From contig NC_134137.1 in NCBI RefSeq assembly GCF_033958435.1, forward strand, positions 107,890,501 to 107,954,500: a DNA stretch of 64,000 bases, in the 5' to 3' direction. This document shows, piece by piece, positions 31,376-44,575 of this stretch. The position numbers and the translations under genes were made by a program. Within the stretch, counting starts at the first letter, position 1, and every line of letters begins with the position of its first letter. The DNA is from Carettochelys insculpta. Lineage: Eukaryota > Chordata > Testudines > Carettochelyidae. The notes beneath the pieces were generated by a model. The model was not told the origin of the DNA. It searched no databases and was given only the letters and a program-made list of their open reading frames with translations.

Positions 31376-33709
31376 ATGATACTCTATCAGTCAGAACAGT
31401 TACCACTCCCTTCAGAGAGTTTTAAAGTTATTTCTGTAGTTCAATGTTTTGCAAGGGTAAATAGGAAGGATTACCTCACCCATTTTGCACAAGGCTTGTT
31501 TATTCACAAAAGCATATAAAATTATCTCTCTCTAATTTTCCTGCAGATATTAACGACCATGCTTTCCTGTGGCTGCTTTTAAAGGGCACATTTTATTTAC
31601 CTATCAGTTAGATTGTCTTTATTTTTCTCCATTTTGATGGAGTGGACACGGGTAGATGCTTAACTACTTGTAGTTGTAAGTCAGTAAAAGAAAATAGCTG
31701 ATGCCTCAGTTTACATCCTACTATGGATATATGGGCAGTCTAATACAGACAGGTGAACATGTGGACTCCATATGAATTTCTGGGTTTTGTAACTTAACTG
31801 CAAGCTGTATGAGAATATTGTCTGTGCAAGATCTGAATTGTATTTTATCCCTCTGAATTTTAGCCACACCTTAATACTTTCAGCTGCTATTTTATGATCT
31901 GGGTGGTGCTCGTGTGGAAAGGAAGGGAGGGGAAAGAGCTGGCTTGAATGAACAAGATGTGCTAATGCAAAAAGTTAAACCTTATTAAAAGTGTGGTTTG
32001 CATTAAGGCTGAAACATTGATAGACTACTCTTTTATCTACTAATGAGTTTAATTTACCCTAAAAGAGTCAATAGGATGCTATTTGTTCGAAGAAATGGGG
32101 GAAACTGGAGGGGTTCAGCTCTCCTGGCATTTCTAGGTATCATTTTCAGGGGAAGATAGTTTATATCAGAAAGATCCTTGTATCTTAAAAGGAGAAGAGT
32201 GACGCAGCTGAGGGACTTCACAAAATAATACTAGATAAAATCAGATTGGGTTGAAGAGTACTTCTGGGTAAGCTATTCTACCCCTTTGGAGAAATGTACT
32301 GTGGGATTGTCCTGTATTATGTGTTAAAACAATATGGCTTTTACCTAAAGCAGTTAGAACAGCTCTAGTAACAGTCTCTCAAGGGCCTTCTTGATAACAC
32401 AATTCCATTTTTCATAGTTAATTTTACTTTAATTGTATGACATAGTCTTGTACAACCCCAATAGTTGCAAATTACCTTCCTCTGCTTTCCCAGCACTTTT
32501 AACCTACTGTTTATTGTAAAAACTAAACTGGGAACTGTTCAGTGCTCCAAAGTTAGTTGTAACAGAAACTAAACTGAAAGTGACTGTTTAGCCACAAACT
32601 GTTGTAAAAGGGTTAGCTGAAGTTCTGGGAAATAAGAGGAGGCAGAAAGGACCCAGATAGTCAGGATTATTTTAGAAGACTGGTTAAAAATATAGAATAT
32701 AAAAGAAATATATTATATAAAATATTAAAAAAAAAGTCCCTCTTGTCTCCTAAGAACTTTGTTTTCTGTTGTGGAAGGATGCATTTCAAAAAAACAAAAT
32801 AAATTAACCATATTTTAATAACATATCTTAATTTTTCTTTCCCCTGCTCTTCCACTGCATCCAGTCTTAACGCTACCAGGTTATTGGTGTAATTCAGTCA
32901 AAAGAGAAGGCAGTTAGCATTTGCCTGAACACCTCACTATATATATGACACATTCACCACTACCCTACTCGCACCCTTGAGTCACTTATTGCTTTATCAG
33001 TGAATGCCCAGCAAAGTCTATCAACAGAAGGTGATGGAGTTAATATATCAAAACTTTAGAAAGGTTTGATACGCAAAGCTAGTCACCACATTTTTTGACT
33101 CATAGAATTTCCTGGATGCCAGTCAAATCAGCAAAAGCAGGGCTCGGAGATTACAGTATGTGTTGAAGCAGAAATGAAAAATAGTCCCCTTTGTGATTGA
33201 ACACTGTACTTGAAGGTTTTAACATTTTCCTAGCTAAACTACATTCACCTGCAGAAAAAAAAAGAAAAAAAGCACACCTGTCCAGTATTTTTGAATATTA
33301 GCATGTGATAGATATGCCTGATCTGCTAAAATATATTTCTAGAACATTTTCTCTTAATAAAATTGCTGGAAACAGCATATCATAAGTGTTGTAATTATCC
33401 TTACTGTGTAATATAGAACCATCCTACTTGACAGAATGAGCTGATGATTATATTTCTCCATAAAAATCTCTTTAAATAGAAGCTAATTGCTATTGGTTAT
33501 TGTTGATATTTAAATAGCAATGATTTGTAAACTTTTTAAAATTTCCTAAGTAAATAGAAGATTTTGCAAACCTGCTGCTTTCAGTGAGGTTGCATGGGTG
33601 TTATTGCTTGTTTTATCTGAAGTCAGTGGGGTTTCACATGTAGTCTTACAGTTAGACTCTAGATAATAGTTCTTCTGGTACAAGCTGTCAAAAACTCTGG
33701 TTTGCAGTC
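31376..33709. other. Intronic sequence, no gene seen
   Basis: A/T-rich intron with no protein domain or repeat end that I can fix. Confidence 0.6.
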
Positions 33710-33712
33710 CCA

Positions 33713-34073
33713 GGCTGTGTCTAGACTAGAGGGTTTGTCGACAAAACCAGCATAGTGTCCAGATTCCCAAGGAAGTTCTGTGGACAATAAGTCAACAGAA
33801 CTCAGCACTTTTGTCAACAGCTGTACCCTGCTTGCCATGAGGAAGAATGCCTCTGTCGCCAGAAAGCTGGTCTGGATATTCGGGGGGGGCCCTCTGTCAA
33901 CAGACAGGGCTTCCGACACACTGGGCAACCCTATCTATTGTGGTTCCAGTTGGCCAATTTGCTCTTTTGATCTGCTTTGGTGGTCTGGCCGCAGTCTGTC
34001 GGCAGAAGTTTTGTTAGAAGATATCGTCCAACAAAAACTACTGCCTACAAATCCCTCTAGTCTAGCCAGAGCC
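33713..34073. mobile_element. MITE with TCTAGACTAG ends and CCA target duplication
   Basis: The left terminus 'ggctgtgtctagactagagg' and right terminus 'cctctagtctagccagagcc' are inverted repeats. The flanking triplet CCA occurs at 33710-33712 and 34074-34076, an exact 3-bp duplication as in Harbinger-type elements. The interior has GTCAACAG / CTGTTGAC-like motifs and no coding capacity. Confidence 0.7.
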
Positions 34074-34188
34074 CCAGAAAGTAATAGCTCTTCAAGGCTG
34101 ATGGTAATAAAACGTAGTAAATGCTTAAAAAAATTAAAGTCAGCAAATACAGCTCTGGGGAGATGCCAATTTGTGAGCTAATGTAGGG

Positions 34189-34482
34189 GCTTGTCTGTAC
34201 TATGCAGAAGATGGAGCCTATGAGGGTCAATCTTCTGGAGTTCGATTTTGTGCATCTGGTAGAGACACGCAAAATCGATCTGTCTGAGGTCAGCAGTTGA
34301 CCCCTGTGCTTCTTGCTATTGCGAGGAGCAGTTGAGATTGGCAGGAGAAACACTCCTGACAATCTCCATGAAAACAGTGAGGGAATTCGATTTCAGATAC
34401 GTTGATTCTAGCTATGCAATTGCTGTAGCTAGAATTGCATATCTAAAATCAATTTACTCCCCTAGAGTAGGCTTGGCCTAAA
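34189..34482. mobile_element. MITE with GGCTTGTCTGTACTA end
   Basis: The left end 'gggcttgtctgtactatgc' and right end 'cctagagtaggcttggcc' are weakly inverted. The interior has AATCGATT-type palindromes and the local hairpin 'tctagctatgcaattgctgtagctaga' (about 34408-34434). The target site is not clear. Confidence 0.55.
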
Positions 34483-37400
34483 GGAAGCACACTGTTATGC
34501 TGCCTCCAAACCAGCCCAAGAAGAAGATACACTCCTGGAGTCTCAGTCCTTCTCCTGATCTCCCTGTTGCCTTAGGCAAGTGTAAACTGAGGTGTGACCT
34601 GTTGCAGCATATACACCACCCATACTAGTAGAGATGCATTGGGGAAGTGGAGTTAAGACTCCACACACTTTCTGACCTCATCCGCCCTTTCCTGCCTATC
34701 CACCTAATGCTGAGAACGCAGGAGTTCTGTGTATTTCGCTCCACATGCAGGAAGGTATAGTGTACCAGCTCTTCCTACTCCCTTACTCTAGCAAACAGGG
34801 CAAGCTGTGATCTGTCCCTAAGTCAGCATCATTTTTATAATCACTCTTCATGGTACTTGCATACTTCAGTTCTCTACCAGAAAGACACTGTTGTAATCAG
34901 TCTAGCAAGTTGAGACAATCCGACATAATAAAGTTGCAATTTACTTGGGAGAAGAGGTTCAATTTCCAATCCCAAAATTTAGTATGAGATTTAACGTGCT
35001 ATTATGCACCTTTCTTCTTTACCTTTGAGGAACCTCAGAGAATAATAAACTGAAGGGAAAAGGGAAAAAGAGACAATCAAAGCAAAATTAGCAATCAGGG
35101 TAGTACAGTAGCCTAAAGAGTAAATAAATAATAAAGGGGCCAAAATGAAATAATTGTGAAAAAAATTAGAAGGAAAAATTAAAGAACAGAATGGAGGAAC
35201 TGGGAAAAAAACCCACAGTGAAAGACACTAGGTGGACAGGGTGAGGGGTGGGAAGGCGTATTCATCTGCTGGCAGATATGGTTGATGACTCTCCACTATC
35301 CCAAAAACTAGGAGTGCAAAAGATTTTTCTCGACTCCTTATTCTTTCCTTCACTGTTGTTCAGTGGTGGTTTAAAGCAGGATTTTCTGGTAGCACTTTCT
35401 GTGGAAACAGTTGTAATCACCGGCCATTTATTCTTTGAAATTCCATTTCCTTTCCCTTTCCCTCTAGCTGTCTTGCCCCAAACCCAGGCAACATGCTGTG
35501 CAGTGGGGTAACTCTCACAACTAATGTACTCTTTAATACTCAAACATATGGTAGAGTAGAATGAACCCTCAGTAGGGTTTGAACATGAGCGGTCATGATT
35601 GCTATCTACCTGATGTACTTCCTCTTGAATTGAGGTGTAAATTACTACTTATAGATTAATACAGGTGTCTGACTGTAGAAGTCTGGATACTTGAATTACA
35701 CTTATTTAAAAATGTGGTTGTTATGGTAGTGAAACAAATGTTCTTGTCTTGGTTGATGGTCACTATGGATATTGTGCTAAAATAACTAGTACTGTCTTGT
35801 TTGGTAGCTATTCCTTTTCTATGGCATCACCACAGCATTTTCTGTTTGTTTGGGGTTTTTTCACCCTGCTAATCCTGGATGTTGGTGAACTCACTCCATT
35901 GCTGAAGAATTCTTTAGCTTTTTCCTCCACTAAAATTCTGAAAGATTAAAATGAATGTTACTTTGTATATGGTCACACTCTTGAAAATAAATAAAATTGA
36001 ATCATCTACATGTTCTCTTATTGCTTTTTACTTTATTTCAGTTTCTTTATTATTGTTTTTTCTGTCCTGCTTTTCCTTCCATTTTGCTTCGATTTTATGT
36101 CCATTCCCCCACTTTTTCAGTAGATTGTCCTGTCTCACCCTTCTGCTCTTCCTTTCTCTAGAGGCTGCTAGTCTTTTCCCTTGGATCTTCTTCGTGCTCC
36201 TTGTGGCTGACATGGCAGTACTCGCTCTGTTTGAAGTCTCTGACAGTCAGCCATTGCTCCTTGGGGGATCCAGTGCTGTGGAGCTTTAGCCTTCCTTAGC
36301 CTTGGGAAAGTCCCAGAACAACAGGAAACAGGGAACTCAAATGAAATTCATCTGGCAAGTCTTCAGTGGGACTTTGTCCTTGTACACTCAGGGCCTGTCT
36401 TCCAGCAGGCAGTTGTTTGGTTGGTCTTCCTGGGCCTGTTTTCCGATTTTCAGCGAAACCTGCCTAGCTAGCCAGTACTCCTAGGTGTCTCTCATGGAGG
36501 GAGGAGCAGAGATCTGCTCTCCTTCTTGGAAAACCTCCAACTTAACTGAGTCCTGTTTTTTTTTAAGTCCACTCTTCATTCTTGGCACATGCTACAGAGG
36601 TCTTGGTGGTAGTGGGAGGCTTAGTAGGGACAGTTCTCTCCAAGCCAGTCTGAGGCATTCCTGAGTTCTTTTGCCATTTCAGTATCTCTTTGTCGCCATC
36701 CCCAGTCTTTCCTGTATCTTGGAGTCCCCATTGGATCCCATACTTACTTTTTAATCCTTTGTTCTTCTTTGGATCTTGCTTCCCTCTAGCAACTCTCTGG
36801 TTCATGTTTTTTCCTCCCGTGCCTAAGTGTCCTCCTCTTACCACAAAGTCACTCTGCAGAACCAGCAGCATGGGTCATTCTTTTAGGTCCATTGGCTGGT
36901 GTCTTCTGGAGCTCTAACATTGAAGGGGTGGCTGTTTCTACTTTCTTCTACTCTTCACCCTCTTTCTCTTTCCTCTTTAAAAATTAGGGTTCTGGGATTT
37001 TCAGGGCCCCTCCTATGGCTACTGGCTGTTTCATCTCCTTACTTTGTCTTCCCTCTCTTTGTCAGGTGTCATCCTCCCTCAGATCTTCCATTCCCCTGTC
37101 CCTTGAGGTTCTTCTTGCTGGGTACCAGTCTGAAGTGAAAGCATTGGTTGGAATGTGGGAGGAGCTGCACATCTGTACATCAGACTCTGAACAGATATTG
37201 GCGATGACTTTCATTTCCCACTGAAAAACATGCAGGCAGACGAGTGGTTGAGCAGCAGATAGCTCTTACCACAGCGATGCAGAAATGTGCATGTAGGATG
37301 TAGCAAAAGGGTGGTAGCTGTAGGCCCAAAATTTTCAGGGAGCAAATTTAAAGTCTTGCAAACAATTATTGGTTTTTCAGTGTATAATGCAGCATGTTGA

Positions 37401-37830
37401 GGTTCATCCTCAACTTGGTCAAAAGCAGGTTTATAATTTTCCCTCCTTAATCCTTTTCTGTCTTCACTTTCTCACATTACTGTGGACAAGACAGCCATCA
37501 TTCAGACCTGCATGCCTTTCAAATGTCTTCTTTCCTTTAGTAAGTTAACAAATCTTGCTACTTTTTCTCTACAGATTTTCTGAAATTTGATCCCAGCAGC
37601 TAACAACTTCTCCACACCTAGGTTATAATTCTTCTTGGTCACTGTAACCTCATCTTTTCTGCCCTCTTGCTTCAATTCAGTCATGCCAAAAGTGTGATGC
37701 AAAGATTGTATTGCTTGTATGTGATTTCCTCTTCAGATTCCTCCACTGATTCTCACTTTGCCTCCCTTTTCTAAAACTTTCTCTCCTGCTGCACAGTGAT
37801 GCCCTGTGCCCCATCTCATTCACTCCCCTG
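34483..37830. other. Intronic sequence, no gene recognised
   Basis: No domain could be named. Pyrimidine-rich tracts at 36010-36180 and 36680-37130 create long minus-strand Lys/Arg-rich frames that look like composition effects. Confidence 0.5.
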
Positions 37831-37839
37831 ATGTGTCCT

Positions 37840-38030
37840 ATCTCTTGGCCTTTGGTGTTTTCCCCTCAGCAGCAGCATTCCTTGGGAACTACAGGTCTGT
37901 CATCCTCAAGAGTGAAGTTAATGAAGTCTTTCTCAGCCACAGGGGCAAGATTATGGAACTACCTACAGAGGAGAAGAGTGACTGTATTTCTCTCTACTTT
38001 CAGAGAGAGATCCAGAACTCATGACATGGT
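37840..38030 (+). mobile_element. Possible LINE 3'-terminal coding fragment
   Basis: One frame reads MKSFSATGARLWNYL then FLSTFRERSRT. This fits the C-terminal 'SFS.AAPRLWNSLP...FR..LK' signature of L2/CR1-group LINE proteins. The match is short and no further part of the element was found. Confidence 0.35.
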
Positions 38031-38059
38031 CCTGCAACAATATCTGAAAAGATACACTA

Positions 38060-38500
38060 GACCCCCGAATTATGCGGGGTTACAAGGAATACAATCCCCG
38101 AGTAACTCAAATTTCACACAAGTCAGGGAAGATGGGAAACTGACCAGCCCACCAGGGCTGGTCAGTTTCCTGTCTCTCAGAGTAGTGGGGAGCAGGAACC
38201 AAGCGGTATATGCTGGTCAGTTTCCCAGTTCCCACAAGTGGGTTGGAGTTGGGACCAATGCAGCAGCATGGCTGCCAGCTCCCCTCAGCTGGCAGGAGCC
38301 TGGTGCACCTTCTCCCCGGCTCCCTCAGCTGGGGGAAACTGGGGAGAAGCTGTGCCACTGTGGCTGTATGCCCACTGGGCTCCACAGCTGCTTCTCCCCT
38401 GCTTCCCCCAGCTGGGGAAGCTGGGGGCTGGAGCACTTTTGATTTGCACTTAACTTGTGTTCATGCTAGTTAAGTGCAGATCAAAATCACGCATACTGGG
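38060..38500. repeat. Possible DNA-transposon-derived repeat
   Basis: It starts 'gacccccgaattatgcggggttacaagg' and ends with a 9-bp hairpin, 'cacttaact...agttaagtg' (about 38447-38476), followed by 'atcaaaatcacgcatactggg'. The core is G+C rich. Family unknown. Confidence 0.3.
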
Positions 38501-40262
38501 ATTACTGCAGTCAAATCAATGCACCAGGTACCTCCAGGGGAGTCAAGAGCACATGAAGGACTTCATCCTGTGCAAATATAACACATGGGTGCTTCTGAGC
38601 TCAGCATGCAATAAAACCTTACATACTCTCTCTCACAGTCGCCCTAGGTGGAGTAGATGCACTCAGTCTTTTAAACCTTTTCATATGCTATTATTGCACT
38701 GAGTACTGTAACATATAGGGGTTTAGAAGCTAACTATAAAGAATACTGATAACTGTAGGTAATAGCAAGTTGTGTGGCCAGCAATGCTGCCTGTTCACTT
38801 ATCCAGCTGTGTAAAAATTTATTCCCTAACACTTCTTTTTGGCAAAACTTTTTCTCCATCCTCCCCCCCCAAAAAAGAGGCTTGCTACTCCAAGCTTGCT
38901 GAGTGTATAAACTCTTTGTACACTACTGAGGTTGGCTTCTTCTTGCTTGCTTGGTTCTAAAGTGCACCATTTTAAATAAAAATGTTGCCAAATTTAGATA
39001 TCTCAGTTTTACTCAGATATTTGTCGTGTGTTTGTTCAGATGTATCAAAATCCATAGATGGTGATTTTTGCAGATGAGGGTGCTTCACTTTCATGAATGC
39101 AATTTACTTATACATTTTCAGAGATTTAAAAATGTAGGTGCTTAATGCACTAAATATATTACATTTTCTAGGTACTGATGTAGGTAATCAGGCTGCTGCA
39201 CTTTGTTTTACAGACTTCACTTTTTCTCCCCCTAAATCTTACTAGCAGAAACCAACAGACCTATGAGTATGGACGCACTAATGAGTGCTACTATAATACA
39301 CAGAAAATACTCCATAGTACCACCCATTTGTCATAGTTACCAGCATTACAGCACCTCTCCCTCTCGTGATTGTTCTACAGATCTCTAGCTTACCTGGTGT
39401 CTATCCAGCTAGGCTTGTAACTTTGCCAGAGATCATATACAGAATCCTCAAATCTAGCAGCTTCCCCATTGCCTTAGTTAATATCTGATATTTAGATTGG
39501 CTAAAATAGCTGTTTGTTCTTTATAGAAATTTGCTTAGAGGAATCAAGAATTTACACACATAAATTATGCTGTAATTGCCTTTCTAAAACTATTATCCCT
39601 GCAATTATGTTAGCAGTTAATAAGCTTTTTATACAGAATATGAATATTATTTGTGTTTTTCTATTTCCTAACACTTATATAATTTGCATTTTTCTGGAAA
39701 ATATGTTGGATTTGCTATATAAGAATGCAGTAAGTAATTGAACTGGCCTAAGAAGCACAAGGTACGCAAGTGTTACACAAGCTTCCCCAGAGAGCGCTCT
39801 CAATTCTGACCTGCAACACCTGCTTGTGTGCCTCTCTTGGACAGGGACTGCCATTCATGTCAGATTTGCTGAGGCTTTCTGATAAGCAACTGGGAAAAGA
39901 TAAGATGCAAAGTTTAATTCCATTTGTAGCTTCAGACAGAATTTGAATCCAGGTTTCCAGAGATGAAAGGTGATTTATCATAATGGATGCATTACAGTTA
40001 CTCCTCTCTGGAAGCCCTTATGTGCATCATTTACAGGTCCTATATGCACACACAGCAATTGTACACTTCCCTCATGGTGTATGTTGCACCTTGTTTTTAC
40101 ATTTTCTTTGTTAATGTCTCACAAAATTTACTCCTCAAAGCATAATTGTAGAATCTAGTTTTTCCCATTCTTCTTAGTCTTCATTTCTCTTAAAAACAGG
40201 TTTTGTGTACAGGAAGCGAATAGAGATGAGTTAAGTATCTAATCATCAACCTTCAACAACAT
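38501..40262. other. Intronic sequence, no gene seen
   Basis: A/T-rich intron without a recognised feature. Confidence 0.6.
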
Positions 40263-41965
40263 GTGATACCAGTCAACATCCTGACTGACTCAGATTCAAG
40301 ATTCAGACCAGGACATAGCCCAGAGACAGATCTAGTGGTTCTAAAACATGATCTCCTAATGACCATGAACACAGATAAAAATCTCCATGTACATATACTG
40401 CTGCTTGTATCTGCAGCCTTTGACACGCCATTCCACAGCAGGTCCATCTAGCCCAGTGGTGTCAAATAGGAATTCAAAGATCACCGTACTTGTGGTTGTC
40501 GTCTTCCCATATTTGCTACATTCTCCCCCACTCCGCTGTACTCCTCCTCCCCCAGAGCCAGGCATCCCCATCCTCCCTTTAAATGAATGCCCTCCCCCTT
40601 CCCTGAAGCCAGGCACTCCCAGCCTCCCTGTTCAAATTCAATGCCGGTGAATCACTAGAGCTGCCACCGGAGCAGCCACACATTTCTTCCACCAAACAGT
40701 GGGATGCATGTGCTGAGCCGGTGGATGTCACTCCCTGTGTGTGGCTCTCAGAAGGAGCTGCATTTAAAGGCTCCAAGAGCCATACATGTCTTGAGACCTG
40801 TATTCACCACAACACAGTGTCCTATTCGCCACATGTGGCAAGTGGCGAACGTATTGGACACCCAGATCTAGCCAATGTAACAGAAGTAGATGGCCCAGCA
40901 CTTAAGTCATTCCATTTGTCTCCAGCAGAATTCAGAGACTGGTGGTGAGCAATTCCTCTTCCTCCTCCTTACCTTCAGGGTCCCTCAGGGATCCATACCA
41001 TCGCCTCTTCTCTTCAATATTCATGAGGCCACTTCAGGAGAGAATGAAATGCCGTGGGCTCAGCTGCCAACCGTGTGCCAATGGCACTCAACTATCTCTC
41101 ATTCTCAACTGTTTGTCATTGCCACTGCTGCTCTGCCAGAATGCGTACAAGAAATCAGCTGTTTGCTGCAAAAGAACTGGCTCCAGCTGAGTCCTGGCAA
41201 AAGTCGAATGATGTTGGCTGCACAAAGAAATGCTTTTAAGAGATAGCCAAGACATTGTGTCCCACATTTGTCAAAATGATGCAGTGCCTCTAAGTCCTGT
41301 CCACACTGAATTTGGGTGACTGGGAAGCAGCAGTTCCTCAGAATGCCTTCTTTCACCTCCAGCTTGCTAGGATAGGTCATCCCTTCCTCCTTGACAAGGA
41401 GCTGACCATGGTGATCCATGTATTTGTCACCTCTGTCTGGATTACTGTGACTCACTATGTATGGAATTGAATGAGCAGAGGATGGACAGACTCCAAACCT
41501 CCTGCAGAATGTGGCTGCCTGCCTTCTCCATGGCTTCGGCTGCTGTGAGCATATCAGGTCTGTGCTCAAGTCCCTTCATGGGCTGCCAGTCAATGTTTGG
41601 CAATAGCTTAAAGGTCTTCGTCCTAATTTTCAAAGTAATCATTGAATCAAACCCCAGCTACAGAATTTCAATCTATGAATCAGTGTTACAGTTGCATTCA
41701 TCTGGGGGCAACGCCGGTCACAAAACCCAAAAGGAAGCATGTGCGCATTGGAGACAAAGAAATCTTATTCAAATGTATCCAGCTATGGAATAAACTTCCA
41801 AAGGAAATTAGGCAAATCCAGTATGACCATCTTTAGGAATCACTACAAAACTCTCCTCTTTGCAAAAGTTTTTTTTTACTGTAAGAATGGCCATCATAAC
41901 ATTGACACTTCTTTATGCCCTAAGCCTCTCTATAGGCTTAGGATGCAAATAAATCAAACAGGTTA
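40263..41965 (+). mobile_element. Decayed L2-like LINE, split by a hAT insertion
   Basis: RT blocks on + are 'LLVSAAFDTPFHSR' (motif A, LSAAFDTV type) just before the insertion, then 'FRVPQGSIPSPLLFNI' (motif B), 'KNWLQLSPGKSRMML' (the WM..N.LKLN..KTE block), 'FVTSVWI' and 'NEQRMDRLQTSCRMWLPA' (the 'L..LQ..QN.AARL' block). The LHWLPV-type 'GCQSMFGNSLKVFVLIFKVI' follows. Several frame changes and stops. The motif A wording and C-terminal blocks fit the L2 group better than CR1. Nonfunctional. Confidence 0.65.
40454..40865. mobile_element. Nonautonomous hAT element with exact 8-bp target duplication
   Basis: The ends are 'cagtggtgtcaaatagg' and 'cgtattggacacccag' (reverse complement CTGGGTGTCCAATACG). 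The 8-bp ATCTAGCC flanks it on both sides (40446-40453 and 40866-40873). An 8-bp duplication and CAG..GTGTC ends are diagnostic of hAT. The 412-bp body includes 'cacatgtggcaagtggcgaac' near its right end. It sits within the LINE, between RT motifs A and B. Confidence 0.9.
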
Positions 41966-44154
41966 AGGTGCAAATAAATCAAAACCAAGCTCCTACCCCA
42001 AGCAAAGATTTGACCTTCAGAAGGGCAGAGACTCCATGAAGTTCATCAGAAATTTCGGTATTGCTACTCAGATACCATCATGGGTACTAATACAAAACCC
42101 TTAGCCATAATTAATGTCACTATTTTTACATCGGTCTTAAAACAAGGAATATTCAAACTTTTATCTTACAGCAAAGCATGCAGTCTCTTTTTCCTCTACC
42201 TTGTATTATTACCCTCCCCTCAAATGAAGTGGTAATGGAATTTACAATTTGTATTAAGTTTTTTCAGAAAGGAAAGTATTTGTGACATTACTTTTAGCAT
42301 ATTAGGAGCCTTAAGTTAAAAAAAAATCTTAAATAAAACAAACAGTAGAGTTAGAATATCTGACCCTGAATAAAATATCTACTGTTGTGTAGATTACCAG
42401 TCCTGGGTAGATGGTGTGTGATTTAAAAAATGAAATGCAGAAGCTGTTTCCTCTCCATCTCACTCTCTGTGGTTATGACTTTAGAAAAAGGTGTAGAGGT
42501 CAGATATTAGGAGGTGTTTCCTGTTTGTGCGAACAGATGGCAAGCTGGAATTAACTCAGACATATGTGATAGCATTATCAAAATATCTGAGCACTTACAC
42601 AGCTTTCAAGAAAATTTTAAAAACACATTTTGTTGCTCTAAGTGAATAGAGTTCACAGATGTTTAATTCCCAGTTAGTTATTTTAGTTCACAATTACTAG
42701 CTGCCCAAAATATAACTTTTATTTTGCAAACACTGAGTAAAAATCGCTTTTGATAGAGTATAGTGTGTGCATGCACGCGCGCACTGTAGTTTGAGCGACT
42801 AATATAGTTGTCTTCCTTACATGGGACTAAGGGGATTGTGTGAATAAGATTAAAGGGGAGCTAGCAGGTTATGCATTCAGAAGGTTACTTGTTTACATAA
42901 GGGCACAAAACAGGTTTTTTACGATAAATGGCTACCTGAGTCTATACTGAAAGGAATGTGTGTCTTATATATGCAATATGCATTGCCTGAAATACTGCAG
43001 AAATAAAATGAGATACCGGAACAGTGGTTTAACTAGATCACAGCTTCGTTAAGTAACACATCTGGGAACTATCCAGCAGTGTTTTGTCCTGTACAGGTAA
43101 TCCTTCATTTCTAATCTCTTCCACTTTATTAAAAGATGCTCTCAGTCCTCCATCCCATTAATATGCTCCCAGCCCTGTTGCTGGTACCTCACCCCTCTCC
43201 TGTGGCAATTGAGAGGGTTGTCTGCTTGCTGTTCAAGGTACGTGGAGCCCCAGGCCCATTCCCCAACTTTTCTAGATGTTTTCTTCTAATCTTCTTCTGA
43301 TTCTGGTTTATCAGGGAACAGGACCCCCAACTGACAGTGTACCTGGACTTGTCACCTGGCAAGTTGTGGCAAAATAAATTTCCCAACCTAATACACCAGC
43401 TGATCCCTGAGGTGCTGAGAGAAAGGAAGAAAACAACAAACATGCACTGCCTATGTCAATCTGGCCGTGAGAAAAAAAAAAATCCTACCTAGTCCTTGGA
43501 AGGAAAGTAGCCTGATACCCACTGCAAGGCCCCCAAACCTGCTCCTATTCTAATCACACTGGGGAGAAGGGAGGAGCTTTCATTCCCAGTGAGGAAGAGT
43601 GCCCTGGACATGAGGTTGGGTTCAGTAGCTCTCCGCTTACTTGTGGCACTATTAGGCCTTTGCTGAATCTGTCTATGCAGCTAAAGAGCTCCCTCCTCAA
43701 ACCTATGAGGAGGCTGAGTGCCATGAGGAGAGCAAGTGTATTTTTCAAAGCAGATGAGGATTTTCTTTCCTTTGCTGACCTAGAAAAGCCTCTCCCAGCT
43801 ACGAGGCTCTGGTAGGGGGCGGGGGGCACTGTCAGCAACTTGCAAAAAATTCTACGGTGAATGAGCAGCTCTGGCCTCAGAAGCCAGACTGCCCTTTAAA
43901 ACAGATTCTAATTAATCTAGGTCAACAACAGGAGAAAGGAGGTGGCTCCTGGCATGAGGCCCAGACATTCTACAGCTCCGCTCTTCAGAGGATCCCCTTG
44001 TAGTGACCAAGGTGTGAAAGCTGATGGAGACTTCCTGCCCATCCTGGTGCCTTGAGACCCAGATTGGAAAAAAGCCATCCCACAACTCATGGAGTAAGAG
44101 TGGGCACCCATAGAAGGTCAAAGGGAAAGTTTCCTGCTTTCCAGTAGGGATGCT
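41966..44154. other. Intronic sequence, no gene seen
   Basis: Mostly A/T-rich. A GTGTGCATGCACGCGCGCAC purine/pyrimidine alternation at about 42766-42785 could adopt unusual structure. No gene. Confidence 0.55.
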
Positions 44155-44575
44155 AAAGATTAACTGGGTAACCAATAGGGGCAGGGGCAGCCCACCACAG
44201 GCAGGGGGCTGCTCCAACCCCTTGGGGCCAGTTGCAAGTGGGGGTACTTCAGCGCAACTTGTGCAGCCTTGTGCACAGCTGGCTCCAGAGCACTGCAGGT
44301 AGGGGAACTCCAGCCAGGGCAGAGCAGCCTTCGTCCACGGCACTGTGGGAAGGAGGGCGCCAGCCCAGTCGGAGCAGCCCCTTCTGTGGTGACCCTGGGA
44401 TCACTGTGGACAGTGGGAGCTCCAGTCATGCTGGAGAAGTCCTGGTCTGCAGCTAGGTGGGAGGGAGCCACGCCAGTGCAGATGGGCTGGAGCAGCCTCT
44501 CTGGCCACAATCCCCCGCTCCCCTGTTTCATCAGTTAAATGGTTAAACTTAATGTTTAGCTGGTTAACTCTTCAA
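44155..44575. repeat. Possible MITE with GTTAAC-rich ends
   Basis: Left 'aagattaactgggtaaccaata' and right 'aatgtttagctggttaactctt' are imperfect inverted repeats around a G+C-rich core (GCTCCAG / GGAGCAGCC repeats). No target duplication established. Confidence 0.35.

Noticed and set aside
36563..37702. Minus-strand Lys/Arg-rich frames as a processed pseudogene
   Set aside because: No recognisable family, no shared frame across the pieces, and they oppose pyrimidine-rich tracts on the plus strand.
42766..42785. Alternating purine/pyrimidine tract as a regulatory element
   Set aside because: Only about 20 bases, with no other supporting signal.
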